From: Holophagae bacterium
GTDB lineage: Bacteria > Acidobacteriota > Holophagae > Acanthopleuribacterales > Acanthopleuribacteraceae
Direction: 5' to 3'
Assembly (NCBI GenBank): GCA_030429565.1
Contig: JAUIFE010000008.1
Span: 300,559 to 364,558, forward strand
Length of the DNA stretch: 64,000 bases
The notes beneath the pieces were generated by a model, which ran no database searches, was not told where the DNA came from, and worked only from the letters and a program-made list of their open reading frames with translations. Shown here piece by piece: positions 46,815 through 57,120 of this stretch. The position numbers and the translations under genes were made by a program. The stretch's first letter is position 1. Each line of letters begins with the position of its first letter.

Positions 46815-47807
46815 TTAGAACTGGTCGAGAATCGAACGCGAGCGCTGGTGGTCCTTGATGTTGGGTTTGGTGCGGTAGTGCGGCGTGCCTGCTTCAAAAT
46901 GGCTGCGCACCGGGCTCGGCTGCTTGGTTTTCATGCGATCCAACAAGTTCTCGCGTTCCGTCTGCAATTCAAGCGGCAGTTTCGTCGTGTCGTCAATGAC
47001 GGCCTGTTCCAACTGGACGGCGGTCAGGTTGAGCACGCCGCCTAAATCCGTATTGCGGAAGTCACAGCCGTCCAGGTTTGCCCCGGCAAAATTGCAACCG
47101 GTCATGTGCGCATTGTAAAACAGGCAACCGCTCAGGTCGGCGCTTTCAAAAGAGACCTTTTCCAGGTTGGCACCCTCGAAATTGCAGTTGGTAAGCCGTG
47201 CGTTGCCGAACAAACTGGATTCTAAATTGGCACAAATGAACAAAGCGTTTTTGCCGCCGGTTTCGCGGCAATCGGCCATCGCCATATAGGTCTTGGTGAA
47301 GTTGGTGTCGTTGATGACGGTGTTCTCTAAGTAAATGCGTTCCATGACGGCGCGCTCAAAATTGGTTTTGGAGACGTCGCTTTGCCAGAGGAAGCCGTTG
47401 GTGAGGTTGGCGTGGTTCATTTTGAGGCCGGTGAGGTCCCAGGACTCGAGCATGGCGTTTTCCAGTTCAATGCCGGACAAATCGGGAAGGTGGGCCTCGA
47501 GGTTGCGCAAACGTCTTAAAATGCCGACCTTACGCCAGACACCTTCTTCGCTGCGCCAAAAGCGGAAATCTTCAAGCTGCTCTAAATAACTTTGGTTAAG
47601 GTGACGGCGGCGGCGTTTTTTCTCCAGCCAGGTCAGCAAAATTCCGAAGATGAGGATGTTCATGAAGGTGTTGTTCAGGACCAACACGAAATAGGGCCAA
47701 GTGGTTTCGGCTTGTTTGTTGATTGTGAAAACAATCCCGCCGAAGATGATGAAAATCCCGATCACAATGGATAGTTGCGGATCCAATTTAAACGAGTTTT
47801 TCTTCAA
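46815..47807 (-). CDS. Membrane-anchored pentapeptide-repeat protein
   Basis: A 330-residue protein that begins at TTG 47807, 8 nt after GGAGG; no ATG suits. Two transmembrane helices (~12-30 and ~38-60) are followed by a basic EKKRRRR stop-transfer cluster. Residues ~105-270 form a right-handed quadrilateral beta-helix of A(D/N)LXX-type pentapeptides (FEGANLEKVSFESADLSGCLF, then GCNFAGANLDGCDFRNTDLGG). A Lys/Arg-rich tail follows. Such proteins serve as scaffolds or DNA-mimics; the membrane anchor argues for a scaffold at the inner membrane. The partner is unknown. Confidence 0.85.
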   Translation of the reverse strand: MKKNSFKLDPQLSIVIGIFIIFGGIVFTINKQAETTWPYFVLVLNNTFMNILIFGILLTWLEKKRRRRHLNQSYLEQLEDFRFWRSEEGVWRKVGILRRLRNLEAHLPDLSGIELENAMLESWDLTGLKMNHANLTNGFLWQSDVSKTNFERAVMERIYLENTVINDTNFTKTYMAMADCRETGGKNALFICANLESSLFGNARLTNCNFEGANLEKVSFESADLSGCLFYNAHMTGCNFAGANLDGCDFRNTDLGGVLNLTAVQLEQAVIDDTTKLPLELQTERENLLDRMKTKQPSPVRSHFEAGTPHYRTKPNIKDHQRSRSILDQF

Positions 47808-48302
47808 AACAGCAGCCTCCTACGACCCAAAGGCGCGCAATGCACAACCTTGCACACCACCGATTAAGCTTACGCATCTTATAACGATCAGCCCTGGATC
47901 ATAAAGCCCTGAGCGCAAAGGGAAGTGTGTTTGGTGTGATTAAGCGGTATTTTCATCGGTCGTCTTGACATTTTCCCGCCGGCCCATAACCGTTTTGCGC
48001 TTCATGGCTACGTTGCGGCGCGTGCTTACGCCGTGTTTCGCGGGCAACCGAGCTTGCGGTTGTGACCCGTGCTTTACAGCGCCGTGCGTTGGCTTTATGG
48101 TGAAGACTTTAGCCTTAAGTGGGCGATTCGGATGGCTGCCGTCGCGCAAGGTGTTGGTGCGATTTACGTTTGGAAAAGCACCGGCTACTTGGAGCGCAGG
48201 GCGCGCTTTTTCAGCACCTTGTCGGGGATCAGCGGGTGTGAGGGTGCCGCGGTGAATCGTTCAGTTTCGGATGAAACGACATTCTATTTTTCGGGAGATT
48301 TT
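47808..48302. other. Divergent intergenic region
   Basis: It separates the pentapeptide gene from the thioredoxin-domain gene. The downstream frame is open from 48069, but the extension lacks family likeness. Beyond the GGGAG (48292-48296) of the next gene nothing is recognised. Confidence 0.5.
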
Positions 48303-50444
48303 ATGTGTGCAGCATCGCGTGCCGCTTTACCCAGTGACGAGGAAATTCGGGCACTTCCCGCCGACGGCGGCCCCAACTACAACCGCCTCATTTTTGAATC
48401 CAGTCCCTACCTGTTGCAGCACGCCGCCAATCCCGTCGATTGGTATCCTTGGGGCGATGAAGCCTTTGAGATCGCTCGAACGCGAAATGTACCGATTTTT
48501 CTGTCGATTGGTTACGCTACCTGTCACTGGTGTCATGTCATGGAACACGAGTCGTTTGAGAGCGACGCCGTCGCCGAGCTGCTCAATCGTCATTTTGTGG
48601 CGATTAAGGTCGACAAAGAGGAGCGCCCCGACATCGACCATATTTACATGACCGCCTGCTTGGCCATGAACGGGCACGGCGGCTGGCCGCTGACCGCCCT
48701 CTTAACCCACGAGCGTAAACCCTTTTTCACCGGTACCTACTTCCCGCGCAGTGGTGGCGGTCGTCGTCCCGGTATGCTCGAGCTGATTCCCAGGGTTGGT
48801 GCGTTTTGGGCCGATCACCGCGATGAAGCGGAAAAGAACGCCGCCCAGTTGACCAATTACATTGCCGGCCAGAGCAGTGTCGAACCCGCTGAACTCGGCG
48901 AAACACGTCTGTTACAGCGTTGCTATGAGCAGCTTCAAAACCTGTACGACCCGCGCAACGGTGGCTTCTCCGGCGCACCCAAGTTCCCCACGCCGCACAA
49001 CTTTATGGTGCTGATGCGCGCCTGGCGCCGCTTCGATCGCGACGATGCGCTGACCATGTGCCGCGACAGCTTGCACCACATGGCGCGCGGCGGGGTTTAC
49101 GATCAAATGGGTTTTGGTTTTCACCGCTACTCGACCGATCCCTACTGGTTGCTGCCGCACTTCGAGAAAATGCTCTACGACCAAGCGCTGATGGCCGTGG
49201 CTTTGCTGGAAACCGCCACCGCCGCCGACGATGACGACCTGCGCGACATCGCCCGCCAAGTTTTCACCTACGTCCAACGCGATATGACCGAGGCCGGCGG
49301 CGCTTTCTACTCCGCTGAAGACGCCGATTCCGAGGGCGTCGAGGGCAAGTTCTACGTGTGGACCCCCGCCGAGGTGAAGCAGGTGCTCGGCGAGGCCGAC
49401 GGCGCCCTGTTTTGCCGGCTTTACAATATTAATGAGGAGGGGAACTTCCACGAGGAAGCGACCGGTCACAAAACCGGTGACAACATTCCCCACTTCATTC
49501 GCAGCCGGGACGAACTCGCCGCCGAGCAAGGGCTCAGCCGCGCCGGCCTGGATGAAAAGCTGGCCGATTGGCGCCAACGTTTGTTCGCGCACCGCGAGCA
49601 ACGCATCCATCCCTTCAAAGACGACAAAATTCTCACCGACTGGAACGGGCTCATGATTGCCGCCTTTGCCATGGGCGCGCGTTACCTCGACCAACCCGAA
49701 TACCTGGCCCAGGCCTGTCGCGCCGCCGATTACATCCACGATCACTTGCGTGACGAAACCGGCCGCTTGCTGAAACGCAGCCGCCGCGGTCAAGCCGGAC
49801 TCAGCGCCCATTTAGACGATTACGCCTTCATGATTTGGGGCTTGCTGGAGATCTACCGCGCCGGTTTTGATGTGACCTACCTGCAGCGCGCCTTGGCCCT
49901 GTGCGCCATTGTCGAAAAACATTTCCTCGACCCCGACAGCGGCGCCTTTTTCCTCACCGCCGACGACGGCGAGAATCTGATCGTACGCGGTCAAACCATC
50001 TACGACGGCGCCTTGCCCTCCGGCAACGGTGTTTTGGCTTGGTGCCTGGTGCGTTTGGCGCGGCTCACCGGTGAAACCCGGTACGAAACCCTGGGTGTCG
50101 CTGTTTGCGAAGCGTTCGGCATGTCCCTTCGTCATCGCCCGGTTGGTCACAACCTGTCGATTATTGCCTACGACCTGCACCAACTCGGTTCACGTGAAAT
50201 CGTCATCCACGGTGACCGCGACGCCGAGGACACGCGTGCCTTGCTGGCCGAAGTCAATCGCGGTTTCCAGCCCTTCGACGAAGTGTTGTTGGTGCAAGGC
50301 AGCGATGATCCGGTCACCGAATTGGCGCCGTTCATCCAAGGACAAAAGCGCATCGACGGCCGTGCCACCGCCTACGTGTGTCGCAACTTTAGCTGTGAGC
50401 GACCCGTCACCAGCGCCGCCGAACTGGCTGAAATTCTCGCCTAA
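48303..50444 (+). CDS. YyaL/DUF255 thioredoxin-domain protein (SPATA20-like)
   Basis: A 713-residue protein from ATG 48303, chosen for its GGGAG and because NRLIFESSPYLLQHAANPVD, the family's conserved start, follows shortly. The N-terminal thioredoxin-like domain contains YATCHWCHVMEHESF (Cys-x-x-Cys) and VDKEERPDID. The rest is an (alpha/alpha)6 barrel related to N-acylglucosamine epimerases and glycosidases, with WNGLMIAAFAMGARYL and PSGNGVLAW. Bacterial YyaL and human SPATA20 share this layout; the biochemical role is unclear. The length is as usual, without truncation. The gene is monocistronic. Confidence 0.9.
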   Translation: MCAASRAALPSDEEIRALPADGGPNYNRLIFESSPYLLQHAANPVDWYPWGDEAFEIARTRNVPIFLSIGYATCHWCHVMEHESFESDAVAELLNRHFVAIKVDKEERPDIDHIYMTACLAMNGHGGWPLTALLTHERKPFFTGTYFPRSGGGRRPGMLELIPRVGAFWADHRDEAEKNAAQLTNYIAGQSSVEPAELGETRLLQRCYEQLQNLYDPRNGGFSGAPKFPTPHNFMVLMRAWRRFDRDDALTMCRDSLHHMARGGVYDQMGFGFHRYSTDPYWLLPHFEKMLYDQALMAVALLETATAADDDDLRDIARQVFTYVQRDMTEAGGAFYSAEDADSEGVEGKFYVWTPAEVKQVLGEADGALFCRLYNINEEGNFHEEATGHKTGDNIPHFIRSRDELAAEQGLSRAGLDEKLADWRQRLFAHREQRIHPFKDDKILTDWNGLMIAAFAMGARYLDQPEYLAQACRAADYIHDHLRDETGRLLKRSRRGQAGLSAHLDDYAFMIWGLLEIYRAGFDVTYLQRALALCAIVEKHFLDPDSGAFFLTADDGENLIVRGQTIYDGALPSGNGVLAWCLVRLARLTGETRYETLGVAVCEAFGMSLRHRPVGHNLSIIAYDLHQLGSREIVIHGDRDAEDTRALLAEVNRGFQPFDEVLLVQGSDDPVTELAPFIQGQKRIDGRATAYVCRNFSCERPVTSAAELAEILA

Positions 50445-50463
50445 ACCCCTTCACCCAAAAAAG

Positions 50464-50504
50464 AAAAACCCGGGCCGCCGTGTAGGCGCGACCCGGGTTT
50501 TTTT
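50464..50504. terminator. Bidirectional terminator between convergent genes
   Basis: AAAACCCGGG (50465-50474) and CCCGGGTTTTTTT (50492-50504) pair around a 17-nt loop. It ends the YyaL gene (plus) and the RND operon (minus, stop at 50522). Confidence 0.85.
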
Positions 50505-50521
50505 AGTTGGATTTAGGTTGT

Positions 50522-53500
50522 TTAAGTGGCCGCGTTCTCTTCCAGCGGTGCTTTGAATTGTTCGCTTTCACCGACCGGCTCCACATGGGAACTCAGCCCG
50601 AAGAAGTACTTCCAATCCTCGAGGATGATGTACAGTGCCGGGATCAGCACCAGGATCAAGAAGGTCGCGAACAAGATGCCGAAGCCGAGGGAAATCGCCA
50701 TCGGAATCAGGAACCGCGCCTGCACCGAGGTCTCCATAATCATGGGGGCCAGGCCGAAGAAGGTCGTCAAAGAGGTCAGCAAAATCGGTCGGAAACGGCG
50801 TTTGCCCGCCGCCACAATCGATTCAAACGCCGACTTACCCGAGGCGCGGAATTCGTTGGCCGCGTGGATCAAAACCAGCGAGTCGTTGACCACAACCCCC
50901 GCCAGCGCGACAACCCCCATGATGCTGATCATGCTGATGTCGTAACCCATGATGATGTGGCCCAGAATCGCGCCGACGATGCCGAACGGAATCGCGGCCA
51001 TGACGATAAACGGCTGCATGTAGCTGCCGAACGGAATCGCCAACAGCCCGTAAATCACCAACATCGCAAAGGCAAAACCAATCGCCAGGCTTTTGTTGGT
51101 TTCGCGCCGTTCCTTGGCCTCGCCCTCAAACGAGTAACCCAAGCCGGGATACTGCTCTTGGAGTGCCGGCAAGACCGTCGCCGTAATGTCGTCCATAATT
51201 TCGGCTGCGTTTGCTTCACCGTCGTTAACATCAGCCGTGACGTTGACCACGCGGCGACTGTTGCGCCGGTTAATCACCGTGTAACTGCGGCCCTCAATCA
51301 CTTCGGCTGCTTCGTATAACGGAATCTCGCCGCCGCCTGGCACCCGAATCAGTAGGTCGCGAATGTCCGCGTCCGATTGCCGTTCGTTCTCCGGCAAACG
51401 CGTCATCACCCAAACCTCTTCACGACCGCGTTGTTGGCGGAAAGCGCGCTCTCCGTAAAAGGCCGCGCGCAGTTGGCTCGCTAAATCCCGCGCCGTCAGG
51501 CCGAGGGTCGCCGCTTCCGGTTTGATTTTGAAATCGTACTGAGGTTTGCCTTGAGCGAACCCGTCGTCGATATCTTTCAGACCCGAATACTTGGTGATGC
51601 GTTCGGCCAAGTCGGCCGCCGCCGTTTCCAGCGTTTCCAAGTCACGGTGGTTCAGCTCCACGTCAATTGGCGCACCCGCGCTGGGGCCGGTTGAGTAGGT
51701 GAAGGTCAGGCTTTCCAGGCCTGGTACCTTTCCCAACTGTTCGCGCCACGCCGCCACGTATTCCGCCGAGCTGTAGTCGCGCTCGCCGCTGGGTACCAGG
51801 TACACAAACACCGTGCTCAGGTGCCCGCCCGTCGGCGTCGCGCCGCGTTCGTTGTAGCCCAAACCCAGCGTGTTGTAGATGCCACGCGAGTCCGCTTGTT
51901 CGCCGAGTTTGTCAAAGGTCGCCTTGGCGCTGTTGACCAATAGCTCGGAAATTTGTTCGGTACGCGCCACCGGTGATCCAAACGGCAACTCGGCGCGCAC
52001 AATAATAATGTCCGTGTCGACCTTGGGCAGGAAGGTGAAACGCACGCGACCGCCCGCCACCAGGCCCACCGTCAACACCAGTACCGCAATGCCCGTCGCC
52101 AGCGTTAGGTAACGGTTGTGGATGGCAAAACGCAGCACCGGTTGGTAGATCGTGTTGATCATGCGCTGCATCCAGTGAGCGAAGCGCTGTTGGCCCGCGC
52201 GTAGCTTGGACAAGTAGCTGCTGTCGTCCGATTTATCCTTGCCGTGTGCCAAGTGGGCCGGCAACACGAACAGCGATTCAATCAGCGACACGATAAACAC
52301 CGAAATCGTGATGATCGGAATCACGCGGAAAAACTTGCCCGAGATGCCTGGCACAAACAGCATCGGCGCGAAGGCCACGATGTTGGTCAAAATCGAGAAG
52401 CAAATCGGCACGGCCACCTGGCGCGCCGCCAGGGTCGCCGCTTTGAGGTTGTTGTAGCCGCGTTCACGGTATTCGTAGATGTTTTCGCCGACTACAACCG
52501 CGTCATCGACAATAATGCCGAGCGTGATAATGAAGGCGAACAACGAGATCATGTTAATCGAGACCTCGAATACCGGGAAAATCAGGAAGGCACCGAGGAT
52601 TGAGATCGGAATGCCGAGCGTGACCCAAAACGCCAGGCGGATTTCCAGGAAGGCGCCCAGGATGATCAGCACCAAGATCAAACCCATGCCCGCGTTTTTC
52701 ACCAGCAGGTTGATGCGGTCTTCGTACATCTCCGAGACGTCGTTCCAGGTGGCTACCGACACGCCGGCCGGTAACTGTTGGCTCAGCGTTTCGCTGAACT
52801 TTTTCACCGTTTCGGCGATCTCAATCGGTTTCTGGTCGCCAATGCGGAAGACGCGAATTTGCACCGCGCGTTGGCCGTTGAAGTAGGCCGCTTGGTCCGT
52901 GTCGCGGTAGCCGTCATTGATCGTGGCCAGGTCACCCAGCGTGACCACCGTGCCGTCCGTCGTTGTCAGAATCGGCAGGTCCGCGAATTCTTGGCCGAAA
53001 TCGCGCCGTTCCGCCGTGCGCAGCAGGATCTCACCTGCTTGGGTTTTGACCCCGCCCGCCGGAATCTCCAGCGCCGAGTCGCGAATGATGCCCGCCACTT
53101 GTGCCAAAGTCAGGTTGTGGGCGCGCAGCTTCTCCTGCGGGATTTCAATCGCAATTTCCAACGGCCGCAAACCGCTGATCTCAACCGTGGTGATGTTGGG
53201 CAAGGCCAGCAGGTCGTCGCGAATTTTGTTGGCGTTGTCGTGCAGGATGTATTCGTCCAGGTCGCCGTACAGCACCAAACTAATCACTTCGCGGCGGTTG
53301 GTAATCAACTGCACAATCGGTCGTTCCGCATCTTGCGGGAACGACGTAATACGGTCGACCGCGTTTTTTATGTCTTGCAGCGATTTGTTCGGGTTGGCCG
53401 AACTCGACAGCTCGACCACCACCGTGCCGACCCCTTCACCCGCCGACGCCGTTACTTTCTTGAGGCCGTCCAAGCCGCGAACCGATTCTTCCAAGGCCAG

Positions 53501-53716
53501 CACGATGCCCTGTTCGACCTCCGCCGGACTCGCGCCAGGGTAGGGCACGCTAATCGAGATGATGTCCAGCTCGAACTCCGGGAAAACCTCTTGTTTGGTG
53601 TTAAACCACGCGATTAACACGCCGCCGACCAGGAAGATCGCCATCAGCAGGTTGGACGCGACCGGGTGCGCCGCCATCCAGGCAATCGCACCCGAGGCGA
53701 TCGGTTTGTTACTCAC
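50522..53716 (-). CDS. RND efflux permease of a complete tripartite operon
   Basis: A 1064-residue AcrB/HAE1-type permease that starts at GTG 53716 behind GGAGG. The first helix is AIAWMAAHPVASNLLMAIFL. The helix-4 motif TLGIIVDDAVVVGENIYE has the full Asp-Asp proton-relay pair, unlike the two permeases at 34999-41153. The porter domain and second helical half are complete (GVVALAGVVVNDSLVLIH, LTSLTTFFGLAPMIMETS). It overlaps the adaptor gene by 8 nt and is the last gene of the operon outer-membrane factor - adaptor - permease. Confidence 0.93.
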   Translation of the reverse strand: MSNKPIASGAIAWMAAHPVASNLLMAIFLVGGVLIAWFNTKQEVFPEFELDIISISVPYPGASPAEVEQGIVLALEESVRGLDGLKKVTASAGEGVGTVVVELSSSANPNKSLQDIKNAVDRITSFPQDAERPIVQLITNRREVISLVLYGDLDEYILHDNANKIRDDLLALPNITTVEISGLRPLEIAIEIPQEKLRAHNLTLAQVAGIIRDSALEIPAGGVKTQAGEILLRTAERRDFGQEFADLPILTTTDGTVVTLGDLATINDGYRDTDQAAYFNGQRAVQIRVFRIGDQKPIEIAETVKKFSETLSQQLPAGVSVATWNDVSEMYEDRINLLVKNAGMGLILVLIILGAFLEIRLAFWVTLGIPISILGAFLIFPVFEVSINMISLFAFIITLGIIVDDAVVVGENIYEYRERGYNNLKAATLAARQVAVPICFSILTNIVAFAPMLFVPGISGKFFRVIPIITISVFIVSLIESLFVLPAHLAHGKDKSDDSSYLSKLRAGQQRFAHWMQRMINTIYQPVLRFAIHNRYLTLATGIAVLVLTVGLVAGGRVRFTFLPKVDTDIIIVRAELPFGSPVARTEQISELLVNSAKATFDKLGEQADSRGIYNTLGLGYNERGATPTGGHLSTVFVYLVPSGERDYSSAEYVAAWREQLGKVPGLESLTFTYSTGPSAGAPIDVELNHRDLETLETAAADLAERITKYSGLKDIDDGFAQGKPQYDFKIKPEAATLGLTARDLASQLRAAFYGERAFRQQRGREEVWVMTRLPENERQSDADIRDLLIRVPGGGEIPLYEAAEVIEGRSYTVINRRNSRRVVNVTADVNDGEANAAEIMDDITATVLPALQEQYPGLGYSFEGEAKERRETNKSLAIGFAFAMLVIYGLLAIPFGSYMQPFIVMAAIPFGIVGAILGHIIMGYDISMISIMGVVALAGVVVNDSLVLIHAANEFRASGKSAFESIVAAGKRRFRPILLTSLTTFFGLAPMIMETSVQARFLIPMAISLGFGILFATFLILVLIPALYIILEDWKYFFGLSSHVEPVGESEQFKAPLEENAAT

Positions 53717-55007
53717 TGCCGCCTCCTACACCCGTGTCCGTACCCGAGCGCACCGTTGCCGGCGCCAGGTTCGATTGATCCGGGCTCGCTTTTTCAATCA
53801 CTTGCAGTTTGAGGCCTGGCAACGGCGCACCGATGCGGCTGACCACGATCCGTTCGCCGTCCTTCAAACCCTTACGCACCAACACATTACCGCCTTGGCG
53901 CCAGGCGATGTCGGCCTCGCGAATCTCCAGGCTGTCGTTGTCGTCCATAATCCACAGGCGGTCGCCTTCGCGCATCGCCGTCGGCGGCAAGGTGAACACG
54001 TCGTTGAGGCGGTCGCCTTCAATGCGCACATGCACATAAGTCCCCAGCAGCAGCGGCGTTTCCTGCGATTGGCTTTGCAGGTTGAGTGGGTCCGGCACCG
54101 CAATCAGCACGCGTGCCATGCGGCTGCGGTCTTCTAACGTGTTGAGCAGCCGTACCACTTGGCCCTGGCGTTTGCTGACGCCCGTCGCCGTGCGCACTTC
54201 GATTTCGGCCAGAGCGCCGCCGCGACCTTCGCGGTCCGGTTTGCGGAAGTAAGCCAGTTGGTCCAACGGCACCGCCGCCTGGATCCAGTAAGTGTCCGTG
54301 CCTGTCAGCACTGCTACCGTCGTGTTGGGGCCGACCTGCTGGCCGACCTCAACCATTTCGGTGCGTACCTGCGCGTTAAACGGCACACTCAGCGACGTGC
54401 GCGCCAGGTTCAGTTCCGCTTGTTCCAGCGAGCTTTTGGCCGCTTTCAGGTTGGCTTCTGCTTGCGCCAGTTGCGGCCCGCGCAGCGCTAGTTCGCGACC
54501 GGCTTCCGTGGTTTCAATGGTTTTGCCCAACAGTTCCCATTCCTGTTCGGCCACCGCGCGTCGGCCCAGTTCGTCTTTTAGCGTGAACTCGGCGCGCGCT
54601 ACCTGGGCCTTTTGTTGTTCGACCAGGAAATCGTAATCGCGCGGATCAACACGCAGCAGTGCCTCGCCGGCTTCCACAAAACCCCCTGGGACCAGCGCAT
54701 CGTTGAGTTCAATCACGCGTCCGCTGACTTGCGGGCTCAGGTTGACTTCACGGGCTGGAATGACCGTGCCGCCCGCTTCGATGTGAATCACGTGCGGGCC
54801 GCGTTTGGCTTGAATCACTTCGACCGGAATCACCGGTGCGACCACGGGTTTTTGTTGCGGTTGGGGTCGGGTGGCGATGATGCGGCCCGCGATGAAAATC
54901 GACAGGACTAGAACCACCAACGCGCCCAGCAGGCTCAGCACCAAGCTGCGCCGCACGCGGATTTCCAAGAAATTACCCTTGTTGGGATCTGTAACTGGTT
55001 CGTTCAT
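53709..55007 (-). CDS. RND efflux periplasmic adaptor
   Basis: A 432-residue membrane fusion protein with ATG 55007 behind GGGGAG. One N-terminal membrane anchor (SLVLSLLGALVVLVLSIFIA, ~16-36) is followed by a lipoyl-like half (EAGGTVIPAREVNLSPQVSG). A long alpha-hairpin follows (~130-200), then LSVPFNAQVRTEMVEVGQQV, a beta-barrel and a membrane-proximal domain. The C-terminus is Gly/Ser-rich and encodes the permease's ribosome binding site. The start overlaps the outer-membrane factor stop. Confidence 0.92.
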   Translation of the reverse strand: MNEPVTDPNKGNFLEIRVRRSLVLSLLGALVVLVLSIFIAGRIIATRPQPQQKPVVAPVIPVEVIQAKRGPHVIHIEAGGTVIPAREVNLSPQVSGRVIELNDALVPGGFVEAGEALLRVDPRDYDFLVEQQKAQVARAEFTLKDELGRRAVAEQEWELLGKTIETTEAGRELALRGPQLAQAEANLKAAKSSLEQAELNLARTSLSVPFNAQVRTEMVEVGQQVGPNTTVAVLTGTDTYWIQAAVPLDQLAYFRKPDREGRGGALAEIEVRTATGVSKRQGQVVRLLNTLEDRSRMARVLIAVPDPLNLQSQSQETPLLLGTYVHVRIEGDRLNDVFTLPPTAMREGDRLWIMDDNDSLEIREADIAWRQGGNVLVRKGLKDGERIVVSRIGAPLPGLKLQVIEKASPDQSNLAPATVRSGTDTGVGGGSE

Positions 55008-56455
55008 TCGCCGGCTCCCCTTACGTTTTGAATCGGTTCCATCGAGCTAAGATCGCGGCTCCAATTGCCGCCCAGCGCCAGGTGCAGTGAAATGCGGTGG
55101 TCGATCAGTGTGCGCCGCGCCGTCAGCTCCGTGCGCTGAATGCGTTGCAGCGCCGAGAGTTCCGTCAGCACCGTCAGGTAATCGCCGACGCCGCGCACGA
55201 AGCGCGATTGCGCCGTGTCCAGTGCTTGTTCAGCGAAGCCGCGTTGCTCGCCCAGCGCCGTCAGGAACTCGCGTTGTTTGCGTTCGCGCAGTAAGGCGTC
55301 TTCTACCTCGCGCAGCGCCGTTAAAACGATTCGCTCGTAATCGCTAATCGCCGTTTCCAGCATGGCGCGGCGGCGGTCGACTTCGGCCTTGCGGCGGCCC
55401 GCATCAAAAATCGGACCGGTGATGTTGCCGGCAAGGCGCCACACCCAATCGCTGAACAAGTCGGACAAGTCCGTTGCTTGGAAGCCGCCTTCACCGCTCA
55501 GTGTCAGGCTGGGGAAGCGGTCGGCAATGGCGACGCCGACACGATAATCGGCCGCCGTCACGCGTAACGCGGCGGCGCGTACGTCGGGCCGCTGTTGCAG
55601 CAAATCGGCGGGTAGGCCCAAGGCGGGCAGGGGCGCGGGTCCTGGCAAGAGGGCGACGCTGTCGGCCGTCACGCTGCCGGGCGTTTGACCCAGCAGCACC
55701 GCCAACTGGTTCAGGCTCAGTTGCATCTGTTCTTCGGCCGGCGGGATCTGCGCTTCGATCGAGGCCAGGTTTTGGCGTTGTTGGTAAACCGAAACCGCCG
55801 TCGTTTGCGCTTGGCCGAAGCGCAGCTCGATCACCTTGAGGAAGTTTTCGGATACCTGTTTCTGGGCTTGCAGCAGTTCAAGCTGGTTTTGCTGTTCGAT
55901 CACGTTGTACCAGGCGCGTGCCAGTGTGGCGCTGAGTGATTGCGCCAGGGCTTCCGTATCTTCGCGGCTCGCCATCGTGTCGAGCGTCGCCGCGCGGGCG
56001 CCCTGCGAGAGTTTGCGCCACAGGTCGACCTCGTATCCAATCGAGGCGTTGAGGCGGTAATCACTGAGCAACGCTTCCTGGCCGACAAACAGTGACTTCG
56101 AACGCGACGCCGAACCGTTGCCGGTGACTTGCGGCAGCAGGCTTGCGCGCGACTGTTTTTCCAGGCTTTGTGCCTGGCGCAGCCGCGACCAGGCCGCGCG
56201 TAAATCGAGGTTTTCGGCGAACAGTTGCGTCATCATCGCGTCGAGCTGTTCGTCTTCAAAACTGTGCCACCACGGGTTGTCATTTGGGTCGATCGTGGCG
56301 GGCGTGACGTTTTCGGTCGGGACCTGGCCGTAAGTCGCCGGCACCGTGGCGGGCGTGACCGGGTTTTCATTGACCTTGTGCAAGCTGCACGCGGCAGTTG
56401 TAACGGCGAGCAAGGCCGTCAGCAGAAGCCGAGGTTGAAGAGATGTAGCTATCAT
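55004..56455 (-). CDS. Outer-membrane efflux lipoprotein (NodT/OprM type)
   Basis: A 483-residue TolC-family channel. The signal peptide ends in a lipobox (TTAAC, Cys ~23), so it is a lipoprotein of the NodT/OprM group. Two repeats of long helices and beta strands are visible: DNPWWHSFEDEQLDAMM, LRAAWSRLRQAQSLEKQSRA, and the second-half ALREVEDALLRERKQREFL. AAGG-type ribosome binding sequence AAAGGGGA precedes ATG 56455. As first gene of the operon it is followed by the adaptor with a 4-nt overlap. It may also serve the adaptor/permease set at 33569-41153, which lacks its own channel. Confidence 0.92.
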   Translation of the reverse strand: MIATSLQPRLLLTALLAVTTAACSLHKVNENPVTPATVPATYGQVPTENVTPATIDPNDNPWWHSFEDEQLDAMMTQLFAENLDLRAAWSRLRQAQSLEKQSRASLLPQVTGNGSASRSKSLFVGQEALLSDYRLNASIGYEVDLWRKLSQGARAATLDTMASREDTEALAQSLSATLARAWYNVIEQQNQLELLQAQKQVSENFLKVIELRFGQAQTTAVSVYQQRQNLASIEAQIPPAEEQMQLSLNQLAVLLGQTPGSVTADSVALLPGPAPLPALGLPADLLQQRPDVRAAALRVTAADYRVGVAIADRFPSLTLSGEGGFQATDLSDLFSDWVWRLAGNITGPIFDAGRRKAEVDRRRAMLETAISDYERIVLTALREVEDALLRERKQREFLTALGEQRGFAEQALDTAQSRFVRGVGDYLTVLTELSALQRIQRTELTARRTLIDHRISLHLALGGNWSRDLSSMEPIQNVRGAGE

Positions 56456-57015
56456 GAGTCCCCTTTGTCTTGGAACATCGGGCGCACCCGTTTGGTGAGA
56501 ACCAAACGCGTGGAGTTACTCATTCGCGGACGTTGTCAGTGGCGGGTGAGCATTTCAACGCGCTCCCTCTGGCGTGACCGGGGCCGGTGTGACGTTATTT
56601 ATAAAGGAAGGGAACCGGAACAGCGGTCGATGGGAGTCGGGGTACGCAAAACCATCCTTATTATGCGGTGATTCGCGCGAGAGGCAACCGGCTTTACGAA
56701 ATGTTACCAAGTTGTCATCGTGCGATCGCCGTGCCGCGGTTGCGGCTGGGTGAGGTATTGATCGAACGACGGCCACGCCGGCGCGGCCGCCGTCGTTAGT
56801 GTGCGGTTTGTGTGAGAATCCTTCGCAAAAAGTTTCGCAAAAGGCCGCATCCGTTGGTTTTATTCGTCGAATTGCGGCAAATAGATTCAAAAAACATCGG
56901 TTGTGGACGGGTTAAACCCATTTTTGCGGCCGGTTTCGGCCGTCACCTTTCGCTGCTTAATCTATCGCCATCGCCGTCGTGGTGCTTGATCGTGCCTGCG
57001 CGAAATGCAAAGAAA
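56456..57015. other. Intergenic, no gene recognised
   Basis: Upstream region of the minus-strand efflux operon; its promoter must lie here, but no clear boxes were found. Open frames on both strands look like shadows. No regulator gene is adjacent to the operon. Confidence 0.5.
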
Positions 57016-57062
57016 TGAAAACCGGGCAGGACCGTTCACTGGTGGGAACGGCCCTGCCCGGG
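57016..57062 (-). terminator. Long-stem terminator after the first GRFKPLQEP paralogue
   Basis: A 16-bp stem with one mismatch (57022-57037 with 57046-57061) and an 8-nt loop is followed on the minus strand by TTTTCATTTC. It lies 59 nt beyond the stop at 57121. Confidence 0.7.
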
Positions 57063-57120
57063 TCGATGTTTGTGTGGCGGCGATGGGGGGAGGTTCACGC
57101 CGGCCTCGTGCGGTCGGGCC